Source of the DNA: Enterococcus sp. RIT-PI-f
GTDB lineage: Bacteria > Bacillota > Bacilli > Lactobacillales > Enterococcaceae
Reading direction: 5' to 3'
NCBI RefSeq assembly: GCF_001297065.1
Contig: NZ_LHOX01000018.1
Coordinates: 401,707 to 465,706 of the forward strand
Length of the DNA: 64,000 nt
Part shown: positions 19,451 through 27,645 of the stretch, in pieces
Layout: every line of letters starts with the position of its first letter
How positions within the stretch are numbered: position 1 is the stretch's first letter
Made by a program: the position numbers and the translations under genes
Notes under the pieces: generated by a model
Databases searched by the model: none
Seen by the model: the letters and a program-made list of their open reading frames with translations, nothing else
What the model was told of the DNA's origin: nothing

Positions 19451-19850
19451 TCAGCGAATTAAAAAAGGAACGATTCAAACTGAGACACAGCACAGGGCCA
19501 ACTTTAATAAGTATTGTAAAAACGAGTTTACAGCGGTAAATATGCCATGTCGAGTTTTGTGAGATGCGCACATTTTGGTGACATTTATCGGAGAATACAT
19601 TGGAACAATCAGGATTATAAGTCGGTGGTATGGCGAGCGTTAGCCGGATGGAAAAAGGGAAATTAGGATGCCAGTCGATGGCCATGCGAGAAGATGTTCT
19701 TCAGCAAGCGGTAATCACCCCCGTGAATGAGGTGTATCGATGCAATAAGCCAATCATACCGATATTGCAGGAATAATAGTCTTTGATGAAAAAGCTGGTT
19801 GTTGAGTTCGAATCAGGGATTTAGATTGAGGTCGAAATATAATGAGATGG
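19451..19850 (+). pseudogene. Decayed large serine recombinase (C-terminal part)
   Basis: Translated fragments in successive frames match the C-terminal zinc-ribbon and helical region of ICE/phage large serine recombinases: YSGKYAMSSFVRCAHFGDIY followed by RRIHWNNQDYKSVVWR (about 19526-19636), then in another frame VSRMEKGKLGCQS and REDVLQQAVITPVNEV (about 19630-19735). Stops and frameshifts separate them, the zinc-ligand Cys after VVWR is lost, and the catalytic N-terminal half is missing. No intact copy is nearby. It is the likely relic of the enzyme that inserted the island beside rlmD. Confidence 0.75.
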
Positions 19851-19989
19851 CTAAGCCCATGATTCTGGCGGTAGAGTTACGGGTTTCTATTGTTTTTAGT
19901 CATTAGAAATGGGATAGTAAATATATGGAATTAATTGTATGCTAATTGTTTAGAGGGTAACTAGAATTATTATAATGGGGCGTAATCAC

Positions 19990-21801
19990 ATGACAAGGGT
20001 TGATTTAGATAAAATAGAAATTGAAAATAAAATTGATTCAATTGAATCTATTGATATTTATAATAACGGCAATTATATTGGCCGCTATAAACTCGAAAAA
20101 CAGGATGCAATAACTGAGCTTCCAATACAAAAGGTGTTGGCATCAGGGAATCGTTATTACGTACCTGCTTATCAACGAGGATATAGATGGACTTCCAATC
20201 AGGTGAATCAGCTCATGAACGACATATGGACGTGGGATGAAAATGCTAAATATTCCTTACAGCCAATAGTGATTTCACAAATGGATGATGGCAGAATTGA
20301 ACTTGTAGATGGACAACAAAGGCTCACTACTATATTTATTATATTGCGCGCAGTAGGATTGTCCGCCAAAGATTTAAGCTATCAAATTGAATATCAAACA
20401 AGAGAGAGAACTGAAGAATTCTTAAACAATCACCTTGATGATTCAATTGGCAGTGCTGAAAATATAGATTGGTATCATATGAATCAATGCTACGAAACCG
20501 CAAAAAGCTTTTTTGAATTAATTGATAAATCTAATAGCAGTACTAAAAATGCAAAAAAATGGTTAGATAAGCTTATAGATAAAGAAAAAGGTGCTTTTTT
20601 TATTCAATATCAAATTTTAAAAGAAATTGATGATCGTACTGTTGAACAAATATTTACGGGTTTGAATGCAGGTAAAATCCCGCTGACAAATTCAGAGCTC
20701 GTAAAAGCGTTGATATTAAGAGAACAAAACTTCAAAACGGAGAATTACCAAAACGAATTTATCGAGATAGCCCAAGAATGGGATCGTATTGAAAAGAGAC
20801 TTCAAGAATTGAATTTCTGGGCTTGGTTAGGACAGGATCCTCAGGATGATTCACCTCATATAGATTTCGTGTTAGATATTGTCGCTGATATAATTAATGT
20901 GAGCCAGGAATATAAACTGGACAAAAGTTCATACCAAGAACTTTATAGTTACAATGTAATAAACAAATATCTCAATTCTAATTCTGATATAGTTTCTAAG
21001 TTTTGGCGTATGGTAAAACAATGTTTTATGACATTTGAAGATTGGTATTCGGATAATGAAGATTATCATTTAATAGGATATTTATCATTGACAAATGCTA
21101 AGAAAAATATCATTAAAGAACTCTATATTGGTTATTTAAAAACATACGATGATAGAGTGAAAAATAAAATTCCAAAAATTGATTTCGAGTTTTTATCTTA
21201 TGAATCTAAAGATGTGAGAGATATATTATTATTGTTTAATATCGTTACTTGCATCCAAACAAAAAACAGATTCCGATTTGATGATTATGTAAATGGGGAA
21301 TATGATGTGGAGCATATATCTCCTCATAGCGGTTTTGATAGAATCAGAAAAAGATCTGAAAGAGTAGCTTGGGTTGAAGCGATTAAGAATTCTGGCCTTA
21401 TTATGTTTGAAAAACTAGATTTTTATGACATTTTGGATAAGATAGATGACACTTATCAATTTAATGAATTTTATAAAAAAGTAGTTGGGTTAACTAAAAC
21501 AGAGCCATGGGGTGAAGAAAGTACAAATCGCATAGGAAACTTGTGTTTACTAGATGCAGAAACTAATCGCGGATATGGTAATAAGCCATTTCCACTTAAG
21601 TTAAAAGAAATTATTAGGGTAGATAAGACCCAGTCAAAATATTTGTTACCTACAACAAAAAATGTATTTTTAAAATACTATTCGAATCTCAATGTGAATA
21701 ATTTGACATGGGAGGAAAAAGACGCAGAAGAATATGAAGTAGTAATCAGAGAAACAATAAATAACTACTTTGGATGGGAGAACCTAGATTTTGAAGAGTG
21801 A
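19990..21801 (+). CDS. DUF262-DUF1524 protein (GmrSD-like), first gene of a pair
   Basis: About 603 residues. The N-terminal DUF262 (ParB-like NTPase) domain shows VPAYQRGYRW and the signature VDGQQRLTT (near residue 107), plus FTGLNAGKIPLTNSELVKA. The C-terminal DUF1524 His-Me nuclease domain shows DVEHISP and NRIGNLCLLDAETN. Fused DUF262-DUF1524 proteins include type IV enzymes that cut modified phage DNA (GmrSD, BrxU, SspE). TATAAT at 19971-19976 could be its -10, which would put the first ATG (19975) inside the promoter, so the ATG at 19990 is preferred; 19975 remains possible. Overlaps the next gene by 11 bases. DNA is clearly more AT-rich than the core genes. Confidence 0.82.
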   Translation: MTRVDLDKIEIENKIDSIESIDIYNNGNYIGRYKLEKQDAITELPIQKVLASGNRYYVPAYQRGYRWTSNQVNQLMNDIWTWDENAKYSLQPIVISQMDDGRIELVDGQQRLTTIFIILRAVGLSAKDLSYQIEYQTRERTEEFLNNHLDDSIGSAENIDWYHMNQCYETAKSFFELIDKSNSSTKNAKKWLDKLIDKEKGAFFIQYQILKEIDDRTVEQIFTGLNAGKIPLTNSELVKALILREQNFKTENYQNEFIEIAQEWDRIEKRLQELNFWAWLGQDPQDDSPHIDFVLDIVADIINVSQEYKLDKSSYQELYSYNVINKYLNSNSDIVSKFWRMVKQCFMTFEDWYSDNEDYHLIGYLSLTNAKKNIIKELYIGYLKTYDDRVKNKIPKIDFEFLSYESKDVRDILLLFNIVTCIQTKNRFRFDDYVNGEYDVEHISPHSGFDRIRKRSERVAWVEAIKNSGLIMFEKLDFYDILDKIDDTYQFNEFYKKVVGLTKTEPWGEESTNRIGNLCLLDAETNRGYGNKPFPLKLKEIIRVDKTQSKYLLPTTKNVFLKYYSNLNVNNLTWEEKDAEEYEVVIRETINNYFGWENLDFEE

Positions 21802-23857
21802 AGAAAAGCTGAATCTGAAAGGACTTCTAAAAGATAAAGTGATAATACCTGCAATTCAAAGAGACTATGCTTTTGGAAGAAAAAATTTTGAAGCCACACA
21901 AAAAAGAAAAAATTTTATTGCCAATTTAGTTAATGTGGTTAATGGCAAGCAAAACAAGTTACATCTGGATTTTGTCTATGGGAAAAAAATGGGTGAGACT
22001 TTTATCCCTTTAGATGGGCAACAACGAATCACAACACTATGGTTATTAAGCGTATATTTATCTAAAAAAAATAAGGTGGATGATAGCATTCTTGAACAGT
22101 TTAGTTATGCTACAAGGACAGACACAAGAGAGTTTTGTGAGTCACTTATTACAGAGGATTGGAATCCCGATGAAGTATCAGTTGAATACTTTCAAAAACA
22201 AAAATGGTTTTTTAACTCTTGGCGTTATGATCCAACAATTTCTGGAATGCTGGTTGTATTAGAAGAGATTCATGAACAGCTGCTTGATGGTGGAGATTAT
22301 AGAAAAATGAAAAATATTACCTTTTCTTTTTTAGATGTTGATGAACTAGGTCAACCAGAAGAATTGTATGTCAAAATGAATTCGAGAGGAAAACAATTAT
22401 CAGAGTGGGATAATTTCAAGGCTGAACTATTTGAACTCCCATCGTCTAATAGATATAAAGAATGGATAGATACAGAATTTTTAGATTATTTTTGGAGAAT
22501 TGGGTATGATGGTGAAGATAAGGCAGCATATACAGAAAAACGAATGTTAAGATTCTTTTTTTTAAATTTGTTTATAGTTCGAATATTGTCATCAGAAAGT
22601 ACGGAATCTTCAGCAGATGAAATTCTGAATCAAATCCGTGCTAACTGGAAATGTATGGTTAATGAAGATTTTCTGTCATCACTTCACCATTTTATCGAAC
22701 TTTTGAAATCTAAATCTGAAGATATAAAAGACTATCAATCAACTAGATTTGAGTCTATCCGCTTTGATGAACTCATGACGATTTTAACAAATAAAGATAT
22801 TGATGGTTTTACTGCGGATTTAGATTTATATTTCTCATATTGGTGCTATTTAAGTCAAGTTGATAATGAATCATTTAATATAGAAGAGTTATTTAATGTG
22901 ATTAGGATCACCTCAAATTTTGAAGAAAGCTATAGAAAATATGTTGAGGTGACAAGACCAGCGTTAAAAGCTTTTAAAACAGCGATAGAGTGGCCAGAAG
23001 GAATCTTAGATTGGTTTGCTAACGGAGATTTAAGTTCTATTACATTTGGCGCAAGGTCGGATGAACAAAAATATGAAGAAGTAATCAAGGCTAAGCTCTT
23101 ACTAGGAGAGGATGGAAATGAGTGGAAAGATCTAATATATTTATCTGAAATGCATCCATACTTTAAAGGAACGATTGGTTGGTTATTGAGATTAAGCGAT
23201 AGAAATATTGAAAATTTCAAGAACTATTCTAATTGGATGCTTTATAAGTTCGATGAAAATGGGCTTAAAGATAGAACGGAGATCGCCGAAATGTTGAAAT
23301 ATTCGGATATTCGAGTTAACCGTTTCTTTCCTAAAAATAATTCGGATGTTAAGGATAGTTATCGTGATTGGTCTTGGAAACGTTACTTCCGCGAACGAGG
23401 ATACAAAGAGAAGTTAGAGAGTTATATCAATATTGATTGGATGAAAGAGTGGTACGCTAAGGAATTTATTGATATTAGTACCCTGGATAATTGGAGACAA
23501 TGGGTAATCAATTATCCTAAAATATTAAATCATATAGGGGCTATCGATGTAGAAGATGGCACGATTTTTGGTTTGGTTTGGCGAGTGAGGGCATTTAATT
23601 CTAATAAGTATAGTATTCCGATCTTAGTTGCTAAATGCTATATTGGAGGATTTGAATATTATGGTAATATGAATGCTAAGGAAAATACAGTAACTCTTGA
23701 AAAAGATAAGATTAGGTTATCTTTTGATAATGCTAAAAATGAATTTCTGATTTTAAGTGAGGAAGAAATTATATCGAGGATTTCTGTAATTCAGATAAAT
23801 GAGTCGATTGAAAAGCTTCAAGGTTTTCTTAACGGAGCCAGTAATTTGGGTAATTGA
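21791..23857 (+). CDS. DUF262 protein without nuclease domain, second gene of a pair
   Basis: A 688-residue protein starting at TTG (21791) inside the end of the upstream gene, so translation is coupled. The N-terminus is a second DUF262 domain: IPAIQRDYAFGR near residue 18, LDGQQRITTLW near 76, and KMNSRGKQLSEWDNFKAE near 200. No DUF1524 HNH motif is visible; the remaining 450 residues are rich in Trp, Tyr and acidic residues and match no family I know. The pair is probably one functional unit in which this protein is a sensor/NTPase or specificity partner for the nuclease gene. That role is inference. Confidence 0.78.
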   Translation: MKSEEKLNLKGLLKDKVIIPAIQRDYAFGRKNFEATQKRKNFIANLVNVVNGKQNKLHLDFVYGKKMGETFIPLDGQQRITTLWLLSVYLSKKNKVDDSILEQFSYATRTDTREFCESLITEDWNPDEVSVEYFQKQKWFFNSWRYDPTISGMLVVLEEIHEQLLDGGDYRKMKNITFSFLDVDELGQPEELYVKMNSRGKQLSEWDNFKAELFELPSSNRYKEWIDTEFLDYFWRIGYDGEDKAAYTEKRMLRFFFLNLFIVRILSSESTESSADEILNQIRANWKCMVNEDFLSSLHHFIELLKSKSEDIKDYQSTRFESIRFDELMTILTNKDIDGFTADLDLYFSYWCYLSQVDNESFNIEELFNVIRITSNFEESYRKYVEVTRPALKAFKTAIEWPEGILDWFANGDLSSITFGARSDEQKYEEVIKAKLLLGEDGNEWKDLIYLSEMHPYFKGTIGWLLRLSDRNIENFKNYSNWMLYKFDENGLKDRTEIAEMLKYSDIRVNRFFPKNNSDVKDSYRDWSWKRYFRERGYKEKLESYINIDWMKEWYAKEFIDISTLDNWRQWVINYPKILNHIGAIDVEDGTIFGLVWRVRAFNSNKYSIPILVAKCYIGGFEYYGNMNAKENTVTLEKDKIRLSFDNAKNEFLILSEEEIISRISVIQINESIEKLQGFLNGASNLGN

Positions 23858-23884
23858 TTGATTACGACCAATGTCATAATCAAT
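23857..23884 (+). terminator. Weak hairpin after the DUF262 pair
   Basis: ATTGATTA (23857-23864) / TAATCAAT (23877-23884), AT-rich, followed by AGATCTTTT. Possible terminator. Confidence 0.35.
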
Positions 23885-24004
23885 AGATCTTTTCCCGTCG
23901 AGTGTTGACATCAATCTCATTGCCTCCGGTGAAGCGGTTACGCTAGACTAGATAGAAAAAATAAGCTGTGTACAATAAATCAAAACACCCTGCAAGGATT
24001 TTTC

Positions 24005-24290
24005 TTGTCAAAAGTCAACGTAGAACCTACTTAAAAGAATTCAAAAAAACAAGTCGTCGATCTCTATCTTGCAGGAAAGCCACATGTTGAGATTATTTGA
24101 GACTGCGAACTTACCGTCTCTGCCATTGATAAATGGGTCAATCAAGTCCAAACCACTGGTTCGTTTAAGGAAAAAGAGAACATTACTCCTGAACAGGCAG
24201 AATTGATTGCGCTTCGGATGAAAAATAAACAACTCGAAATGGTTGCCATTCCAGGATTTAAAAAAAGCAACTTAAGGTTGAACTAGACAC
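24005..24290 (+). pseudogene. IS3-family transposase OrfA remnant
   Basis: A degraded orfA. From a TTG at 24005 it reads SKVNVEPT, then a stop and a one-base insertion in an A run (24043-24049), after which the typical helix-turn-helix sequence continues: QVVDLYLAGKPHVEII, stop, DCELTVSAIDKWVNQV, then EQAELIALRMKNKQLEM. No orfB and no clear terminal repeats remain. The 130 bases before it (from 23885) hold nothing recognisable. Confidence 0.72.
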
Positions 24291-24348
24291 GATTTTTGAA
24301 AAAAAGTAAAGTTTTGTTGTTATGTTAAGACCAACGAAAGGAGACGCC

Positions 24349-24969
24349 ATGCACGAAATAGTCTTCAAAGAAGAAAATTTCAATATCGTACGTACCTCTT
24401 TTGTGCAGCGAGGTGTCATTCAACCGAAAGTATATACGTGGTATATTCTTCATTCAGATAGACATCGTATTTTTAAAGGGACAATGGCGCGAATCAAAGT
24501 GGGCGAATCACAAAAAAAAATCTATATTGAAGATCTCTCTTACGATATTCATGCCCCGAAAATGTATAAAAGGCTCCCATTGGTTCATGCCCAACCTAGC
24601 TGGCAAATTCAATTGATATGTCAATGTTTGCTCAAAAAAGGTATTGTAGTTCATCGAGAACGTGCTTTTAAAGGTTTAAAAAATCAGTTTGACAAAAGTC
24701 TTTTAATCGATATTTCTTTCCAAATCAATGAGCGATGGTACTTTATTGAATACCACGGTGTGCAACATTATTTTAAGAAGGGTGTGAAGTTACAGCGTTT
24801 CAGAAATATACTTAGAAACATGGAAGTCAAAAGAGAATGGTGTCATGAGAACCAGATTCCCTATTTGGAAATTCCTTTTTTTAGGCAAAATGATATCACT
24901 GAAATCTTAGAAACATTCATAGCCGATATTCTTGAAGATGATTTAGAACAAAAGAAGCTTGATGTATAG
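24349..24969 (+). CDS. PD-(D/E)XK-like (Vsr/MutH-type) nuclease-domain protein
   Basis: 206 residues. The C-terminal half shows a nuclease-like pattern: LLIDISFQI, then WYFIEYHGVQHY about 12 residues later, then R-N-I-L, KREWCHENQIPYLEIP. Asp, Glu and His in this arrangement (D...IEYxGxQHY...K..WC.EN.I..L.I) are seen in phage-type and Vsr/MutH-like endonucleases. The N-terminal 100 residues are not recognised. The ATG follows AAAGGAGA; an upstream in-frame ATG (24322) is rejected. It lies among island genes just after an IS3 remnant, so it may be defence cargo or a mobile-element gene. Confidence 0.6.
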   Translation: MHEIVFKEENFNIVRTSFVQRGVIQPKVYTWYILHSDRHRIFKGTMARIKVGESQKKIYIEDLSYDIHAPKMYKRLPLVHAQPSWQIQLICQCLLKKGIVVHRERAFKGLKNQFDKSLLIDISFQINERWYFIEYHGVQHYFKKGVKLQRFRNILRNMEVKREWCHENQIPYLEIPFFRQNDITEILETFIADILEDDLEQKKLDV

Positions 24970-25078
24970 AAATAGGTGTCCGTATGATTTTTATTAGAAA
25001 ACCTTACTATATTTTGCATGATTAGTGAGGAAATAACGGAAAATGTCATATAGACTAGAAGGAGAAGGGGTGAAGAGA

Positions 25079-25975
25079 ATGGAATGGATTCAACAACTAA
25101 ATACAACGATTGACTATATTGAAGGTCATTTGAATGATGAGATAAATTATGAAGCGTTAGCCAAACTCGCTGATTGCTCATCGTTTCACTATCAAAGGAT
25201 GTTTGCCTATATGGCAGGCGTGCCACTTTCCGAATACATTAGGCGTAGGCGGATGACGAGGGCCGCAATTGATTTGCAAAATGGAGATAAAGTGATCGAT
25301 GTTGCTTTGAGATACGGCTATTCATCACCTACATCTTTTAATCGTGCGTTTCAGAGTGTTCATCTGATTGCACCTTCGTTGGCCAAAAAGAAAGGTGTCC
25401 CACTTAAATCTTTTCCGCCTATTCGTTTTCAAATATCTATTAAAGGAGCGGAAGAGATGAAATATAGAATTGAAGAAAAAGAAGCTTTTCAAATTGTAGG
25501 AAGATCAATCCCTTTATCGAAGAACATTGAAGAGAATTTCAATGTAGTTCCTAAAATGTGGGAACAAGCTGCCAGTGACGGTACGCTTTCAACATTAATG
25601 ACTTACATGAATCAACAACCGATGGGCGTTTTGGGCGTTAGTGTCTGTAATCATCTTGAAGAATGGCGGTATTATATTGCTGTTTCCAGTGATATAACGC
25701 CATTAGAAGATTTTGAATCTTACCAGGTTCCCGCATCAATTTGGGCTATCTTTGAGGGAAAAGGTACAGGAGAGTCTATTCAAGAACTTGAAAAAAGAAT
25801 CATCACCGAATGGCTGCCGTCTTCTGGTTATGAATATGGGCAAGCGGCTGATATTGAAGTGTATCTTGATCCAGATCCTCAAAATACAACTTATGAAGTG
25901 TGGCTGCCTGTTGAGCAAAAAAATAGAGATGAAACCAGTTTGATGGATTCAGACAAAACAAAGGAGATGTCATAA
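25079..25975 (+). CDS. AraC-family regulator with GyrI-like effector domain
   Basis: A 298-residue regulator. Two AraC helix-turn-helix motifs occupy the N-terminus (LAKLADCSSFHYQRMFAYM and VIDVALRYGYSSPTSFNRAF); the C-terminal 150 residues form a GyrI/SOUL-like small-molecule-binding domain (MKYRIEEKEAFQIVGRSI, near residues 126-143, to EVYLDPDPQNTTYEVWLPV). This Rob/BmrR-like layout senses hydrophobic or aromatic compounds. The ATG at 25079 follows a long purine-rich GGAGAAGGGGTG. Its stop overlaps the next start by one base, so the two are co-translated. Confidence 0.9.
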   Translation: MEWIQQLNTTIDYIEGHLNDEINYEALAKLADCSSFHYQRMFAYMAGVPLSEYIRRRRMTRAAIDLQNGDKVIDVALRYGYSSPTSFNRAFQSVHLIAPSLAKKKGVPLKSFPPIRFQISIKGAEEMKYRIEEKEAFQIVGRSIPLSKNIEENFNVVPKMWEQAASDGTLSTLMTYMNQQPMGVLGVSVCNHLEEWRYYIAVSSDITPLEDFESYQVPASIWAIFEGKGTGESIQELEKRIITEWLPSSGYEYGQAADIEVYLDPDPQNTTYEVWLPVEQKNRDETSLMDSDKTKEMS

Positions 25976-26436
25976 TGACAGTTAGCCAATGGTATCAAGG
26001 AAAAGAAGGGGCTGCCGAGCATTTGGTTTATCTGAGCAAGGAAGGAAAAGAGCTTGAAAAATTGCTGAACAACAAAAAAACGATGATCATCCGAGGTGCT
26101 GCAGGTCGAAAAGTGCCTTTAGGCGGTCGGGCAAAAGTGGGTGATCGGGTTTATTTTGTTGAAACAGGAGGAAGTTTACTGGTCCAGTATCGTGGCATCA
26201 TTAGTAAGGTCATTGAAACAGAGAAATTGACTGTCGATGAATCATTAGCTTTTGTAGATACTTATCAACCAGAATTAAATCTTTCAACAGAGCAGATCAA
26301 GCGATGGGCTGGCAAGAAGTTTTTAGCTGTGTATCAGATTTCCGGTTTGGAAGAAATACCAGCATTTAGGTACCGACGAGATAAGAATATGGATGATTGG
26401 GTAATCACTAAAGTGATTGAAGAGATTAAAGAATGA
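25975..26436 (+). CDS. Small PUA/ASCH-like domain protein, partner of the AraC regulator
   Basis: 153 residues, start codon overlapping the stop of the upstream regulator (TAATG). The middle (KTMIIRGAAGRKVPLGGRAKVGDRVYFVE, read in part) has the look of a PUA-like barrel as in ASCH or EVE domains, which often bind RNA or modified bases. Not firmly recognised. The tight coupling suggests it is a regulated target or a modulator of the AraC/GyrI protein. No membrane segment or signal peptide. Confidence 0.55.
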   Translation: MTVSQWYQGKEGAAEHLVYLSKEGKELEKLLNNKKTMIIRGAAGRKVPLGGRAKVGDRVYFVETGGSLLVQYRGIISKVIETEKLTVDESLAFVDTYQPELNLSTEQIKRWAGKKFLAVYQISGLEEIPAFRYRRDKNMDDWVITKVIEEIKE

Positions 26437-26445
26437 AATTGTGGA

Positions 26446-26652
26446 ATGGAGCCATCGGAACGTGGAACGAATGAACGACATAATGGTATGATTCGCCGTT
26501 TTATTTCTAAAGGTACTGAAATGCGAATGGTTTATCGGCTGCACATCAAATGTGTGGAAAATTGGATGAATCAGTTGCCTAAAAAAATATTAGACTACCC
26601 AACGCCAAGACAGGTTTTTCAAGCGGAAGCAGCGAATCTATTAGCTGCTTGA
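26446..26652 (+). pseudogene. IS30-family transposase, C-terminal fragment
   Basis: An open fragment of 68 residues that matches only the end of IS30-type transposases: ERGTNERHNGMIRRFISKGT, VENWMNQLPKKILDY and TPRQVF. The rest of the gene, including the DDE catalytic N-terminal part, is missing. The catalytic Glu is usually just before ERGTNE and is here in PSERG. Marks another old insertion in the island. Confidence 0.8.
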
Positions 26653-26866
26653 CCTTGGGCCTCCTGTGGTGTGTAACTAGTCTGGGAAGCCTGACGATGC
26701 CAGCCTGTCCTAGTCAGACTATCACATCAAACTCAACATCAAGGAGCACTATGTTTACTCAATAACATGATGTATTCGTTGGGGGCTAAGTTGTTCTTGC
26801 AATTTATCCTAATTGGATATCTCTTTTTCTATACTTTTTCATAAAAAAATAGTGTTGTAGAAATAG
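26653..26866. other. Non-coding debris with a structured inverted repeat
   Basis: No gene is visible. The arms TAGTCTG (about 26679) and CAGACTA (about 26715) bracket a GC-richer core, which stands out in this AT-rich island; probably IS end sequence or a cruciform relic. Confidence 0.3.
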
Positions 26867-26902
26867 AAGGTTTTGCTACGGGAAGTGGCAAGACCTTTTT
26901 TT
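26867..26902 (+). terminator. Terminator-like hairpin before abiE
   Basis: AAGGTTTTGCT / GGCAAGACCTT (G-U pairs) followed by T7. Confidence 0.6.
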
Positions 26903-26966
26903 ATTCATTTGATTTTGCCTTCTCCATATGCAATATGACCATGAAAGTAAATCTTAAAAAGTATAA

Positions 26967-27037
26967 GCTAACAAACAAGAGGAATGTTAGCTTTTAATTT
27001 TCGCAAATATGTGCTAACATATAGGAATAATGTTAGC
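26967..27037 (+). promoter_or_regulatory. abiE operator: two identical inverted repeats
   Basis: Two dyads share the arms GCTAACA ... TGTTAGC with an 11-base centre: 26967-26991 and 27013-27037, 46 bases apart centre to centre. AbiEi antitoxins are known to bind paired inverted repeats cooperatively and repress their own operon, so these are the expected operators. The abiEi ribosome binding site AAGGAGGTG follows at 27050-27058. Confidence 0.8.
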
Positions 27038-27063
27038 TTTAATTTTGACAAGGAGGTGTTCTC

Positions 27064-27645
27064 ATGTCAGCAAAGGAAGATATAATAGATAAAAATCAAG
27101 GTTATATTACATTCAACCAAATAAGAGAGGCTGGCGTACCTTACTCTGTTATTCGAAGAAAGCTTGATTCTGGTGAACTAGAAAAAGAGGAGAGAGGTAT
27201 TTATCGAAAGCCCGATGTTTATGTTGATGAGTTGTACACACTTCAGTATCGCTATCCTAAGGGCATCTATTCTCTTGAAACGGCGCTTTGGTTACATGGT
27301 TTGTCGCTAACAGTTCCATTTGAACCCGTGATGAGTTTTCCTTATGGAACTAATACCAAACTGATTAAGGAAGTGGGTATCAAACCGATAGTTCTCCGTT
27401 CAAATTATGAAGAAGGAATCGTAGAAGTACAAACGCCTGGGGGACAGATGGTCCGTGTTTATGATATTGAAAGAACTTTAACTGAGAGCCTACGAGGCGT
27501 TTATAAAATGGACGTTCAAATAATTGCTCCGTCATTTAAGATGTATGCAGCCCAAGAGAAAATCAACTATTCCAAGTTGATTAAGTATGCTAAGTTATTT
27601 AAAGTAGAAAAAAAAGTTCAGTCTTACTTGGAGGTGTTAGAATGA
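27064..27645 (+). CDS. abiEi: Type IV toxin-antitoxin antitoxin AbiEi
   Basis: A 193-residue antitoxin and autorepressor. The N-terminus is a winged helix (DIIDKNQGYITFNQIREAGVP ... IRRKL, in part) followed by the AbiEi domain with RGIYRKPD, SLETALWLHGL and VYDIERTLTESLR. It counteracts AbiEii without binding it and represses the operon through the two dyads upstream. Strong ribosome binding site AAGGAGGTG. It overlaps the toxin gene by 4 bases. The pair protects by abortive phage infection and also stabilises mobile DNA. Confidence 0.92.
   Translation: MSAKEDIIDKNQGYITFNQIREAGVPYSVIRRKLDSGELEKEERGIYRKPDVYVDELYTLQYRYPKGIYSLETALWLHGLSLTVPFEPVMSFPYGTNTKLIKEVGIKPIVLRSNYEEGIVEVQTPGGQMVRVYDIERTLTESLRGVYKMDVQIIAPSFKMYAAQEKINYSKLIKYAKLFKVEKKVQSYLEVLE

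Noticed and set aside
19407..19685. Minus-strand ORF of 92 residues across the recombinase relic
   Set aside because: The plus-strand fragments have clear recombinase similarity; the minus frame has none.
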